From: Hymenobacter sp. BRD128
Lineage (GTDB): Bacteria > Bacteroidota > Bacteroidia > Cytophagales > Hymenobacteraceae
Length of the DNA: 64,000 nt
Direction: 5' to 3'
Assembly (NCBI RefSeq): GCF_013256625.1
Contig: NZ_CP053908.1
Coordinates: 1,984,001 to 2,048,000 of the forward strand
Position 1 is the first letter of the stretch. Every line of letters starts with the position of its first letter. Shown piece after piece: positions 33,335-42,253 of this stretch. The notes beneath the pieces are model-generated. The model was not told the origin of the DNA and did no database searches. It saw only the letters and a program-made list of their open reading frames with translations. A program made the position numbers and the translations under genes.

Positions 33335-34705
33335 ATGCCCTTATACAATCGCCGCGCTGCCGCCAGCCCCCCGCCCGAGCCGGCCACCCCGCTCAGCCTG
33401 GGCGCGCTGCTGGCCCAGGTGCGGGCGGCCCTGCACCACCGCTTTCCCGACTCTTACTGGGTGGTGGCCGAAGTGGCCGAAATGACCCGCCCGCGCCAAG
33501 TAGGCGGCCACTGCTACCTCACCCTCACCGAGCCCGCCGCCGGGGCCGAGGCGCTAGGCTTCACGGCCCAGGCGCGGGCCACGCTCTGGGGCAGCCGCTA
33601 CGCCCAGCTGGCGCCCGCCTTCGCCGAGGCCACCGGCCAGGAACTGCGCCCCGGCCTGCGCCTGCTGCTGCGCGTGAAGGTGACGTTTCACGAGCAATAC
33701 GGCTTTTCGCTCGATGTGCTGGCCCTCGACCCCAGCTACACCGTGGGCGAGCTGGCCCGCCAGCGGCTGGCCACCCTGCGCAAGCTCCGGGAGAAGGATT
33801 TGCTGGAGCGCCAGCAGGAGCTATCGTTGCCGCTAGGCCCGCAGCGACTGGCCGTTATCTCCTCCCCTACCGCCGCGGGCTTCCAAGACTTTGTGCGTCA
33901 GCTCGAGGAGGCGCCGTATGACTTCGCGCTCACGCTTTTTCCGGCGCTCATGCAGGGCGAAGGGGCGCCCGAGAGTATCCGGGCGGCGCTCGACCAGGTG
34001 CGGGCGCGCCGGGGCCAGTTTGAAGTGGTTATCCTGATAAGAGGCGGCGGCTCGAAGACTGATTTGCTGGCCTTCGATGAGTATGGGCTGGCGGCGGCCG
34101 TGGCCTCGTTTCCGCTGCCCGTGCTCACCGGCATCGGCCACGAGCGCGATGAGGCGGTGGTGGACCTCGTGGCCCACCGCGCGCTCAAAACGCCCACCGC
34201 CGTGGCCGCCTTTCTGGTCGACCGGCTGGCGCGCCTCGAAAGCCTGCTGCTCGACCTGGCCGAGCGCGTGGCCGACCTCAGCCGCCAGCACCTGGCCAGC
34301 CGCCACCAGCACCTCCAGCGCCTGGCCGACCACTCGCGCGAAGCCGCTCGCCAGCAGCTGCGGCTAGCCCAGGCCGCCCTAGCCCAGCGCAGCCGCCAGG
34401 CCACCCAGGCACCGCGCCAGCACCTGCGCCAGCTCGGGCAGCATCTCGAAAGCTACCGCTACACGCTGCCGCAGGCCGCGCGCCGCGCCCTCGGCCACGA
34501 AGCGCAGGACCTGCGGCACCGCTCGCGCACGGTGCTGCGGCGCTTCGTGCGCCACCACCAGCGCAAGCGCGAAGAATTATTGAAGCAGCAGTTTGTAATG
34601 CAGCGTCAATTCGAATTAAAAATTACCGCTTATAAATTAAAAATAGCCGCTCTGGAAGCTGCGGGGCTGCGCAACGAAAATCAGCAATTGCGCCGCCTGC
34701 TGTAA
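33335..34705 (+). CDS. xseA: Exodeoxyribonuclease VII large subunit
   Basis: 456 residues. N-terminal OB-fold nucleic-acid-binding domain (YWVVAEVAEMTRPRQVGGHC), then the catalytic domain with VISSPTAAGFQDF, VVILIRGGGSKTDLLAFDEY and PVLTGIGHERDEAVVDLVAH, all diagnostic for XseA, followed by a long coiled-coil that binds XseB. The enzyme degrades single-stranded DNA in both directions, releasing oligonucleotides. xseB follows 78 bases later, past an AT-rich spacer. It is divergent from the M13 genes. Confidence 0.96.
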   Translation: MPLYNRRAAASPPPEPATPLSLGALLAQVRAALHHRFPDSYWVVAEVAEMTRPRQVGGHCYLTLTEPAAGAEALGFTAQARATLWGSRYAQLAPAFAEATGQELRPGLRLLLRVKVTFHEQYGFSLDVLALDPSYTVGELARQRLATLRKLREKDLLERQQELSLPLGPQRLAVISSPTAAGFQDFVRQLEEAPYDFALTLFPALMQGEGAPESIRAALDQVRARRGQFEVVILIRGGGSKTDLLAFDEYGLAAAVASFPLPVLTGIGHERDEAVVDLVAHRALKTPTAVAAFLVDRLARLESLLLDLAERVADLSRQHLASRHQHLQRLADHSREAARQQLRLAQAALAQRSRQATQAPRQHLRQLGQHLESYRYTLPQAARRALGHEAQDLRHRSRTVLRRFVRHHQRKREELLKQQFVMQRQFELKITAYKLKIAALEAAGLRNENQQLRRLL

Positions 34706-34783
34706 TTTTTATTACCGCTACAATCTGCGCTTAAATTCTCCTTATTTTTTAATTTTTCATTTATAATTTTTAATTCAAAAAAC

Positions 34784-35089
34784 GTGACGTACAACGAAGC
34801 CATTCAGGAATTAGAAACCATATTGCGCAGCCTCGAAACTGACCAGGTAGACGTAGACGACCTCACGGCCCGCGCCGAGCGCTCGGCCGAATTAATTCGC
34901 CTGTGCCGCCACAAACTACGCCACGCCGAAGCCTCGCTCGACCGCGTTTTCGACTCACTCGACGAAGATGAGGAAGATCTTGACACAGAAGAAGATGAGG
35001 AGGCAGACGACGATGAAGAAGACAGCGATGAACCCAATGACTATCAGCCCGGCGGGCCGGGCCGACCGGCGCAACCCCGCCTGTTTTAA
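34784..35089 (+). CDS. xseB: Exodeoxyribonuclease VII small subunit with acidic tail
   Basis: 101 residues from the GTG at 34784. YNEAIQELETILRSLE and DDLTARAERSAELIRLCRHKL are the two helices of XseB that wrap the XseA coiled-coil. After residue 62 comes a tail of Asp/Glu about 25 residues long, ending in a Pro/Gly-rich stretch; the common family length is 60-80, so the tail is an addition. Its stop codon lies inside the left arm of the terminator. Confidence 0.93.
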   Translation: MTYNEAIQELETILRSLETDQVDVDDLTARAERSAELIRLCRHKLRHAEASLDRVFDSLDEDEEDLDTEEDEEADDDEEDSDEPNDYQPGGPGRPAQPRLF

Positions 35090-35144
35090 CGTAAAAAAGA
35101 GGCCGCTGCACAAATGCAGCGGCCTCTTTTTTACGTTAAAACAG
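35081..35144. terminator. 30-bp perfect bidirectional terminator overlapping xseB stop
   Basis: CTGTTTTAACGTAAAAAAGA.. pairs perfectly over 30 bases with the right arm ending ..TACGTTAAAACAG, around CAAA. It contains the xseB TAA (35087-35089), and its right arm ends one base before the H-NOX gene's stop codon. Confidence 0.9.
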
Positions 35145-35145
35145 C

Positions 35146-35685
35146 TTATTTCCGTCGCACGTGAATTTGCACGCGCTCACCATCTTCGCTCGTGGTTGGT
35201 AGCACGTCGATGTGGTCGGCTTCGTCATAATAAACGGCCAGGCCGCGCACGATGCCCACGGCTAGCCCACCCATGCGGCGCGGCGATACATAATTAATCA
35301 GTAATTCGTTTTCGTTCAGGCGCTCGACTTTCAGCACGGGGGGCGAGTTTTCGGGATGCTCGCGGCGTACCTGGTAGTGCAGCGAATGCTCCGTATTTTC
35401 GAGCATTTCGAGGGTGCGCCAATCAGGGTTCACGTACTTCTGGTACATGTACATTAAATCGGGCACGAGGTATTCACCGAATTTTTCGTGCAGCTCGCCC
35501 GCCGAGAGTCCGGTCAGCTCAGCGGCCTGGCCCACCAGCGCATACATGTGCTCATCGGGATAGACATCCTTATGACTGAAATCGCCCGATTCGAGGCCGG
35601 CTAGCTGCACCAGCTTCAGCCACGTGCTATGGTCGTATTGTGTTTGAACGTAGCGTTTGAGCAATGTAAAAATGGTGCCGTGCAT
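35146..35685 (-). CDS. H-NOX (heme NO/O2-binding) domain protein, stand-alone
   Basis: 179 residues from the ATG at 35685, beginning MHGTIFTLLKRYVQ, the standard H-NOX start. His103 in SLHYQVRREHP aligns with the proximal heme ligand, and Tyr132-Val-Ser134-Pro-Arg136 is the YxSxR motif that holds the heme propionates. The residues that would form a distal H-bonding Tyr cannot be judged by eye, so NO versus O2 selectivity is open. H-NOX proteins usually regulate a histidine kinase or cyclase encoded next door; none is seen here. Its neighbours are xseAB and a sigma/anti-sigma pair. Confidence 0.9.
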   Translation of the reverse strand: MHGTIFTLLKRYVQTQYDHSTWLKLVQLAGLESGDFSHKDVYPDEHMYALVGQAAELTGLSAGELHEKFGEYLVPDLMYMYQKYVNPDWRTLEMLENTEHSLHYQVRREHPENSPPVLKVERLNENELLINYVSPRRMGGLAVGIVRGLAVYYDEADHIDVLPTTSEDGERVQIHVRRK

Positions 35686-35756
35686 AGGGTAAGCGAACGC
35701 GTTTAGCCGATACAACGCACGGGCTTGCGGAAAGGTTAATGAGCCGGCATAAATAA

Positions 35757-35798
35757 GAAATCGTCTGCCGCACCCCGAAAGGCACGGCAGACGATTTC
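35757..35798 (-). terminator. Terminator of sigma/anti-sigma operon
   Basis: 14-base perfect arms GAAATCGTCTGCCG and CGGCAGACGATTTC around a 14-base loop, 23 bases after the anti-sigma stop on the minus strand. Confidence 0.75.
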
Positions 35799-35820
35799 CG
35801 AAAACTCCGCTTATAACTAC

Positions 35821-36714
35821 TTACATATTACCAATAACCGTCATAGTAGTGAGCGTGGGGCCGGCGCTGCCGCCGGTGGGCTCCACCGTCATGGCGAAGG
35901 TCTGGGCACTGGCGATGTCCTTCATTTGCTGAATACTATCGCCGGCGGCAGTAGTGGCGGCCAGCACCCCGGCATCGATGGGCTTGCCTTTGTCGAGGGC
36001 CCAGAGCTGGTACTGCTTGCCGGCGGCCAGGGCGGGCAGCTGCTGCACATCGAGGTATACGCGGTGCTCCCTGGCGCTGTAAAGCACCCGGGCGTGGGCG
36101 TCGCGGTGGGCGGGCGTGCCGGCCAGAGCCACCATTTTATACTCCTGAGGCGAGCGCAGCACGTGCAGCTGCTGCTGGGTAGAGGTGAGGCGGCGCTCCA
36201 TCACCTGCGAGGTTTGGGCGAAGCGCGCCTGGCTGTTTTGGGCGGCCACAAGGTCGGTGCTAGCCTGCTGCCAGCGGCTGTACAGCAAGGCATTAGCCGC
36301 CAGGCTGAGCAGCAGCGCCACCGAGGCAGCGATGGCCCAGCCACTGCGCGAGCTGGCTACCGGCGCGGCGGCGTAGCTATCGGCAGGGCGCGGGTTAGAG
36401 GCCGATACGCGCATGGAAGGCACGGCTTCGGCTACTGGGGCGGCCACAGTGGGGGCGGCAGGCCCAGCCGCTACGGGGGCGCCGATTTCGGCCAGCACGC
36501 GGCTCAGCACGCGGTCGCGCAGGCCAGCGGGCGGCGCCACGGCGTGGGCTTCGGCATACACGCCGAGGCCGGTCAGCAGCTCGTCGAGCTCCTGGCGCAC
36601 CTGCGGAAAGCGGGCGGCCCAGCTTTCTACTTCGGCCTGGCCGGCGGGGTCAAGGTCGCCTAACGCATATTGCTCGAGGCGGCCGGATTCGATATAATCT
36701 TGGAAATCTTCCAC
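35821..36714 (-). CDS. Anti-sigma factor, RskA-type
   Basis: 297 residues from a GTG at 36714. The N-terminal 75 residues (YALGDLDPAGQAEVESWAAR) match the ZAS/RskA sigma-binding region without zinc-ligand Cys. A single membrane helix spans about 126-146. The C-terminal part (VYLDVQQLPALAAGKQYQLWALDKG) is the extracytoplasmic RskA domain. It would hold the adjacent ECF sigma factor at the inner membrane until released by a signal. Starts 14 bases after the sigma gene stop. Confidence 0.92.
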   Translation of the reverse strand: MEDFQDYIESGRLEQYALGDLDPAGQAEVESWAARFPQVRQELDELLTGLGVYAEAHAVAPPAGLRDRVLSRVLAEIGAPVAAGPAAPTVAAPVAEAVPSMRVSASNPRPADSYAAAPVASSRSGWAIAASVALLLSLAANALLYSRWQQASTDLVAAQNSQARFAQTSQVMERRLTSTQQQLHVLRSPQEYKMVALAGTPAHRDAHARVLYSAREHRVYLDVQQLPALAAGKQYQLWALDKGKPIDAGVLAATTAAGDSIQQMKDIASAQTFAMTVEPTGGSAGPTLTTMTVIGNM

Positions 36715-36728
36715 GGACGTAACTGGAA

Positions 36729-37289
36729 TTAACGAATAAGTTTGGCCAGTATTTTCAAAGCAGTGCGGGCGCGGGTTTTCACCGTACCCAGCGGCAGGTT
36801 GAGTTCTTCGGCCGCTTCACTCTGGGTAAAGCCGCCGAAATAGAGCAGGTCGATAACTTGCCGCTGTTCGGGCACGAGCTTGCTGGTAATTTCCTGCAAG
36901 CCCACGTGCTCGGGGCGAAACGTATCCGGGGCGGCCTGGCGCTGGGCAGCCAGACTATCGTCGAGGCCCTGGGTGCGAGAACCTACGCGGTGCTGCCGCG
37001 AGCGGATTTTATCGATGGCTAAATTTCGGCTGATATTCACCACCCAGGTAAATAACCGCCCTTTGGAATTGTCGTAGCTGGCCATGCTGTGCCAGATTTT
37101 GACCAGCGCCTCCTGCAGCACGTCTTCGGCTTCGCCCTCATCTTTGACGATGCGGTTTATTACGCCGTAGAGCGCCGCCGAGTAACGGTCGTAGAACTCG
37201 GTCATGGCCGACTGGTCGCGGGACCTTAGTCGTTCGACCAGCGCCGCTTCGGCGGCGGGTGGGGTGGATATGAGGGATAGGTCGGACAC
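36729..37289 (-). CDS. ECF RNA polymerase sigma factor (SigK-like)
   Basis: 186 residues from a GTG at 37289. Region 2 reads YDRYSAALYGVINRIVKD to ALVKIWHSMASYDNSKGRLF with TWVVNISRNLAID; region 4 reads LVPEQRQVIDLLYFGGFTQSEAAEEL, then LGTVKTRARTALKIL, a helix-turn-helix. Group resembles SigK/ECF19 with RskA anti-sigma. It should direct polymerase to its own regulon, released from the partner encoded downstream. The upstream 37290-37500 is non-coding and carries both its promoter and that of the aldehyde dehydrogenase gene. Confidence 0.93.
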   Translation of the reverse strand: MSDLSLISTPPAAEAALVERLRSRDQSAMTEFYDRYSAALYGVINRIVKDEGEAEDVLQEALVKIWHSMASYDNSKGRLFTWVVNISRNLAIDKIRSRQHRVGSRTQGLDDSLAAQRQAAPDTFRPEHVGLQEITSKLVPEQRQVIDLLYFGGFTQSEAAEELNLPLGTVKTRARTALKILAKLIR

Positions 37290-37500
37290 GGGGATGTACA
37301 GAAGAGCAAAACCGACGGAGCCAGCCGAAACGTTCGGTAACTCAGGGCGAATGTAGGGTTATTTCAGATTTTAAACACAAGGGCGTGAACGCCTCGGACC
37401 CGCCGGCACAACCGCCGGGCGGCTGTCTGGTTTGTAACCAAGACCGGCGAACCGCTAGCCCCGCAAGCCTGATTCTTTGCTAATTGTTTATTTCCGCGTT

Positions 37501-38898
37501 ATGCCCATTGCCTCCATCAACCCTTACACCGGCCGCACACTGCGGCGATTTACCGAGTTTTCGTGGGCTAAAACCGAGCGCCTGCTAGCCCAGGCGCACC
37601 GCGCGGCCGCGCAGTGGCGCGCTACCACCTTTGCCGAGCGCGCGGCGGGGCTGCGCCGGGCCGCCGCGCTGCTGCGCGAGCGCCAGGAGGAGCTAGCCCG
37701 CCTCATGGCCCTCGAAATGGGCAAGCCCCTGCGCGATGGCCGCGCCGAGGCCCAGAAGTGCGCCACCTGCTGCGAGTACTACGCCACGCACGCCGAGGCA
37801 TTTTTGGCCGATGAGGAGGTGAAAACCGATGCCGGGCGCAGCTTCATCAGCTACGCGCCGCTCGGGGTGGTGCTGGCCATTATGCCCTGGAATTTTCCGC
37901 TCTGGCAGGTGGTGCGCTTTGCCGCGCCCGCCCTAATGGCTGGCAACGTGGGCTTGCTCAAGCACGCGCCCAACGTGCCGCAGTGCGCGCTGGCACTGGA
38001 AAATATTTTTCACGACGCAGGTTTGCCGCCGGCCGCCTTCCAGAATTTATTTATCAACAACGAAACCGTGGCCCGGCTGCTGGCCGACCCGCGCGTGGCG
38101 GCCGTCACGCTCACCGGCTCCGAGCGGGCGGGCGTGGCCGTGGGCACAGAAGCTGGCCGGCACCTCAAGAAAGCCGTGCTGGAGCTGGGTGGCTCCGACC
38201 CGTTTATCGTGCTGGCCGATGCCGACGTGCCGCTAGCCGCCAAAACCGCCGCCCAGGCCCGCATGATTAATGCCGGCCAGAGCTGCATCGCGGCCAAGCG
38301 CTTTATCGTCGAAAAATCGGTGAAGGCCGAATTCGTGCAACTCCTGAAAGGCCACCTGCAAGCCCTGCGCTACGGCGACCCGCTTGCTGAAGCCACTGAC
38401 TACGGCCCGCTAGCCCGCCCCGACCTGGCCGACGAGCTAAGCCGCCAGGTAGCCGACTCCGTGGCCCAGGGTGCGAAGGTAGCCCTGGCCGGCGGCCAGC
38501 CCCGGCCCGGCGCCACACAGTTCGACCCTGTTATTCTGACCAATGTAAAGAAAGGCCAGCGCGCCTACCTCGAAGAGCTGTTTGGGCCGGTGGCGCTGGT
38601 ACTCACGGCCCGCGACGCGGCCCAGGCCCTGGCCCTGGCCAACGACTCGCCCTTTGGCCTGGGCGCGGCCGTGTGGACGCGCGACGTGGCCAGGGCCGAG
38701 GCGATGGCCCGCCAGCTCGAAAGCGGCGCCGTTTTCATCAACGGCCTGGTAAAGTCAATGCCCGAGCTGCCGTTTGGCGGCGTCAAGCACTCGGGGCACG
38801 GCCGCGAGCTGTCTTACGTGGGCATTCGGGAGTTTGTCAACCAAAAATCGGTGTGGATTGCCAAGGCCGCCGAGCCCGACACCGTTAAGACGGAGTAA
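37501..38898 (+). CDS. Aldehyde dehydrogenase, succinate-semialdehyde dehydrogenase type
   Basis: 465 residues from the ATG at 37501. INPYTGRTLRRF is the usual N-terminus of succinate-semialdehyde dehydrogenases of the Sad/GabD group. Catalytic Cys262 in NAGQSCIAAKR and general base Glu228 in LELGGSDP are in place; PWNFPLWQV and LTGSERAGV bind cofactor. It oxidises an aldehyde such as succinate semialdehyde with NAD(P)+. No gab gene is nearby, so the physiological substrate is open. Confidence 0.92.
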   Translation: MPIASINPYTGRTLRRFTEFSWAKTERLLAQAHRAAAQWRATTFAERAAGLRRAAALLRERQEELARLMALEMGKPLRDGRAEAQKCATCCEYYATHAEAFLADEEVKTDAGRSFISYAPLGVVLAIMPWNFPLWQVVRFAAPALMAGNVGLLKHAPNVPQCALALENIFHDAGLPPAAFQNLFINNETVARLLADPRVAAVTLTGSERAGVAVGTEAGRHLKKAVLELGGSDPFIVLADADVPLAAKTAAQARMINAGQSCIAAKRFIVEKSVKAEFVQLLKGHLQALRYGDPLAEATDYGPLARPDLADELSRQVADSVAQGAKVALAGGQPRPGATQFDPVILTNVKKGQRAYLEELFGPVALVLTARDAAQALALANDSPFGLGAAVWTRDVARAEAMARQLESGAVFINGLVKSMPELPFGGVKHSGHGRELSYVGIREFVNQKSVWIAKAAEPDTVKTE

Positions 38899-38975
38899 AA
38901 AAATTAGCAGCAGGAATTGCTACCAGGCCAAGCCACGAGCACCAATTCTTCCTTCTTCATTGTGAGCACTAAATT

Positions 38976-39743
38976 TTAGCAGTAGCCAGCCGCCTTATAC
39001 ACGAGCCAGCCCGACACTTCATGCAGCAGCAGGCTCCAGCAAATGAGGGCATTAGCATCGGGCAGCAGCCAGTAGTCGGGCGCCCAGCTGCGGTCACTAG
39101 TGCGAAAATCAGCCGGAAAGGCCTGCGCGCGCAGGCCCACGCGGGCAAAGCAGCCCAGCGCCCGCCGCTCGTGGAAGGCCGACGTCACCAGCACCAGCGA
39201 CTTTATATCCGGATGCCGGGCTAGCAGCGCGTGGGTAAACAGCGCGTTTTCGCGGGTGTTGCGGCTGCGCTCTTCCAGCAGAATGGCCGAGTCGGGCACG
39301 CCCGCCAGCAGCAGCAGCGTGCGCAGGTTGCCGGCCTCGGTGCCCTGCGTGCGCAGCACCGCCCCCGAGCCACCGGAGATGATAATCTGCCGCACCCGCC
39401 CGGCCCGGTACAGCCACAGGGCATTGGTGAAGCGGTCGGCGCCCCGGCTCAGGTATACCCGGTCGTGGGGCGACTTATCCCCGATGGTGATGCCCGTGAG
39501 CAGCACGGCGGCATCGGCGGGGGCCACGGCGGCCAGCGGCACGGCCGGCACCTCCCAGGCCAGCAGCGCCTCGTTGATGAGCGCGTTGCTGGTGCTGATA
39601 AGGGTGACGAGCAGCGCCGCGCCCAGCCAGCGCCGCCGCGCGCGGCTGTCGGGCCGGGCTAGCCACGCCCCCAGCAGCAGGGCCACCAGCCACACGGCCG
39701 GCAGCAGCACAAAGTCAAGTAGCTTGGAGAGTAGAAAAAACAA
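38976..39743 (-). CDS. YdcF/ElyC family protein (DUF218)
   Basis: 255 residues from a TTG at 39743. Two N-terminal membrane helices (LLSKLLDFVLLPAVWLVALL and WLGAALLVTLISTSNALI) precede the DUF218 domain with AAVLLTGI, IIISGGSGAVL, ILLEERSRNTRENALF and VLVTSAFHERRALGCFAR. This matches ElyC-like proteins, which influence lipid-carrier and envelope metabolism. ATG starts are lacking in the reasonable range, so the TTG is uncertain. Converges with the aldehyde dehydrogenase gene. Confidence 0.85.
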   Translation of the reverse strand: MFFLLSKLLDFVLLPAVWLVALLLGAWLARPDSRARRRWLGAALLVTLISTSNALINEALLAWEVPAVPLAAVAPADAAVLLTGITIGDKSPHDRVYLSRGADRFTNALWLYRAGRVRQIIISGGSGAVLRTQGTEAGNLRTLLLLAGVPDSAILLEERSRNTRENALFTHALLARHPDIKSLVLVTSAFHERRALGCFARVGLRAQAFPADFRTSDRSWAPDYWLLPDANALICWSLLLHEVSGWLVYKAAGYC

Positions 39744-39780
39744 AAGACGAGCTGCTTGCTGATTTTATAATTTTTTATTT

Positions 39781-39867
39781 GAACGTCATGCGGGGCTTGC
39801 CGAAGCGTCTCTGCCGCCTCGTTAACCGACTAGGCAAAGATGCTTCGGCAAGCTCCGCGTGACGTTC
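39781..39867. repeat. Compound palindrome with GCTTGCCGAAGC unit
   Basis: Outer arms GAACGTCATGCGG / CCGCGTGACGTTC pair with one mismatch, and inner arms GCTTGCCGAAGC / GCTTCGGCAAGC are perfect. TCTCTGCC follows the left inner arm, as in the repeat at 30998. It lies between the YdcF gene and the thioredoxin-like gene. Confidence 0.7.
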
Positions 39868-39883
39868 TCTAGCCAGGTTCTAC

Positions 39884-40240
39884 TTAGCCCACGGCCGGCA
39901 AAAACTCGCGCAGGCGCTTGAGCTGGGCCACTACCTCCGCTTCCTCGGTGAGGGCGTCGCATTCGAGCAGGCGGCCCTGGCAATAGCTCACAAAGAAGGG
40001 CGCCACCTTCTCCTGCATCAGCTTCTTGGCCACCGGGTTCTCGTCCGCGTTGAGGCGCACGAACAGGATACCGATGTTCTCCGGGTCGTCCACAAACTTG
40101 GCGAAGGGCGGGGCTAGCGCCGCGCAGGCCGCGCAGTTTTCGGAGGTAAACTTGGCAAACACCTTGAGGTGTTCGTGGGTGAGGCGGCGCAGATGCTCGT
40201 CGTCGGTATCCACGACGTGCTGGCGGGCGTCTTCAGTCAT
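39884..40240 (-). CDS. Thioredoxin-like protein
   Basis: 118 residues from the ATG at 40240. KVFAKFTSENCAACAALAPPFAKF has a CAAC redox pair at the position of thioredoxin's CGPC, followed by FVRLNADENPVAKK and APFFVSYCQGRL, which fit the thioredoxin fold with the cis-Pro in VAPFF. No signal peptide, so it works in the cytosol. CAAC is an unusual centre, suggesting a specialised redox partner. Confidence 0.85.
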   Translation of the reverse strand: MTEDARQHVVDTDDEHLRRLTHEHLKVFAKFTSENCAACAALAPPFAKFVDDPENIGILFVRLNADENPVAKKLMQEKVAPFFVSYCQGRLLECDALTEEAEVVAQLKRLREFLPAVG

Positions 40241-40311
40241 AAAACAAAGCAAGTGAGAATAGCTGGTTAAACCGGCCGGCCAGGGCAAAGGTTCGGGGGC
40301 AAAGCTACTAC

Positions 40312-42078
40312 CTAGCGGCGCAGCATCAGGTCGCGAATGTACTTGACCGGAGCCGAGCCGTAGCTCAGAAACTGCTCGTTGAAGTTCTTGAGGCTGAAGC
40401 TGCTGCCTTCGCGCTGCTTTACTTCATCGCGCAGGGCCACTATCTCGGTATAGCCCGTGAAATACGAGCTAAGCTGCACCTGGCTGAGCGTGGCGCGGTG
40501 CCACTTGTTGCGCGCCTCGGCTTCCTCCTGAAAGCCCGCGCCGGTGAGCAGCTTCACTACGTCGGCCTCGGTGGCATTCTGGGTCTGAATGAGGTTGTCG
40601 ACCACCGCGTTCAGGGTCGAGCGCATGTTCCACTTGTCCCACAGCAGCCAGATTTCGTCGCTGTTGTTGCCGTAGCCGCTTTCCAGCATCATGCGCTCCG
40701 AGTACACGGCCCAGCCCTCAATCATGGCCCCGTTGCCGAAGATGCTCTTCACCAGCGAGGGCGACATATTGGCGTGCACCAGCTGCGTGTAGTGCCCCGG
40801 AATGGCCTCGTGGATGTTGAGAATCTGCAGGGTATAGTCGTTGTACTCGCGCAGGTAGCTTTCGGCCTGGGCGGCCGTCCAGGTGGCGGGCAGCGGCTCC
40901 ACGTTGTAGTAGGTGTTGGCCTTTTTATCATACGGGCCGGGCGCCGATACGCTAGCCCCCGCCCCGCTGCCGCGCATGTAGAGCGGCGTTTCGCGCACCA
41001 CCAGCGGCTTGCTGGGGTCCTGGGTCAGCAGGTCGTGGTCGTTGACGAACTTGGTAAGGGTCGGAATCTGGCGCTTCACCGCGTCCACGAAGCCCTCGCG
41101 CGGGGCGTGCTTCAGGGTCAGCTGGTCGATGACTTTCCGAATTAATTGCAGCGTATCGCTAGGCATCGTTTGCCCGGCGCAGTACTTCGGAAAGAGCCGC
41201 GCCGCCCGCCGGCCCATGTCGTGCAGCAGGTCGGCCTTGTGCTTCTGGGCTAGCCCGAATAACTCCTCAGCCGAGTAGCGCGACTGAATATCGAGGGCAA
41301 ACTTCCGGTCAAAAAGCGCCTTACCGATGCGGAACGAGCGAAACTCCTTACCCGTAAGTACGTCCTTCTTCAGAAAGTCGAGGTAGCCGCGCACGGCGGC
41401 CTGCGCCCCGGCAATGCGCTGGCTCAGCAGTTGCTTTTCGGCCGCGCTCAGGCCCGAGCGACGCACCGAGTCGGCCAGGGCCGCCCCGAACACGGCTAGC
41501 CCGCCCTCGTTCTGCTGCACGGCCAGCTCGGCGTGCTCGCGGGTGGGCTGGTGAATGTTGGCCTTGGCGGCGGCGTAGTAGGCGCCGGCCTGGGCTATTT
41601 TGTCGGAGATAGTGCGCAGGCGGCGGTCGAGCTTGTAGTGGCGGCCGTTGAGCAGGTCGCCCACGCTGGCCCCCAGGTTATAGCTTGCCGGGTTCCACTG
41701 CCAGTTTTTGAGCGTGTCGGCGTACCAGCGTTGCGAGCGTAGCTCATTGACCAGCAAGTGATAGTCAATTTGATTATTCGGCGAGAGGCTGTCGAGCGTG
41801 AAGCCCCCGAGCGCGCCCAGGTTTTGGGTGATGAAGGCGGCATCGCGCTGGCGCTGCGCGTCGCTGGGTATCACCAGCAGCGAGTCGTACTTGTGAAAGC
41901 CCGCCGACGAAGCGTAGTCGGGATTCTGCCGCCACAAATCGAGGATAAACTGGTCTTTAAAGCGGTCGAAGCGCGCATCGGCGGGCGTGGCGGCCGTTTT
42001 ATCGGCAGCGGTTTTGGTGGAGTTGCTGGTGCAGGCCGGCAGGGCTAGCGCGAGCAGGGGCAGGTAGCAGAGTTTCAT
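40312..42078 (-). CDS. DUF885 family lipoprotein (putative metallopeptidase)
   Basis: 588 residues from the ATG at 42078. LLALALPAC is a lipobox. The DUF885 core has NIHEAIPGHYTQL (His-Glu...Gly-His), an HExxxGH-like zinc site, then GWAVYSERMMLESG, where Glu is the likely third ligand. MRSTLNAVVDNLIQTQ and SYFTGYTEIVALRDEV complete the family pattern. The family is regarded as exported peptidases. The much longer open frame to 42450 runs into a divergent gene's region and is not used. Confidence 0.9.
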   Translation of the reverse strand: MKLCYLPLLALALPACTSNSTKTAADKTAATPADARFDRFKDQFILDLWRQNPDYASSAGFHKYDSLLVIPSDAQRQRDAAFITQNLGALGGFTLDSLSPNNQIDYHLLVNELRSQRWYADTLKNWQWNPASYNLGASVGDLLNGRHYKLDRRLRTISDKIAQAGAYYAAAKANIHQPTREHAELAVQQNEGGLAVFGAALADSVRRSGLSAAEKQLLSQRIAGAQAAVRGYLDFLKKDVLTGKEFRSFRIGKALFDRKFALDIQSRYSAEELFGLAQKHKADLLHDMGRRAARLFPKYCAGQTMPSDTLQLIRKVIDQLTLKHAPREGFVDAVKRQIPTLTKFVNDHDLLTQDPSKPLVVRETPLYMRGSGAGASVSAPGPYDKKANTYYNVEPLPATWTAAQAESYLREYNDYTLQILNIHEAIPGHYTQLVHANMSPSLVKSIFGNGAMIEGWAVYSERMMLESGYGNNSDEIWLLWDKWNMRSTLNAVVDNLIQTQNATEADVVKLLTGAGFQEEAEARNKWHRATLSQVQLSSYFTGYTEIVALRDEVKQREGSSFSLKNFNEQFLSYGSAPVKYIRDLMLRR

Positions 42079-42253
42079 GTAGAGGAATTGGTGGGCGAAG
42101 AAGCAACCCAAAGGAACGGTAAGCCGTGGAAAGTTGCGGCAACCTTGTTTGTAGGTGCTCGCCAGCCGTGGCGCTCTTTTTGTAGGCAGGCTAGCCGGCC
42201 GGAGCGCTTCACTAGCCCGCCACACGGCTGTATTACTTTCGCTAACCTGCAAA

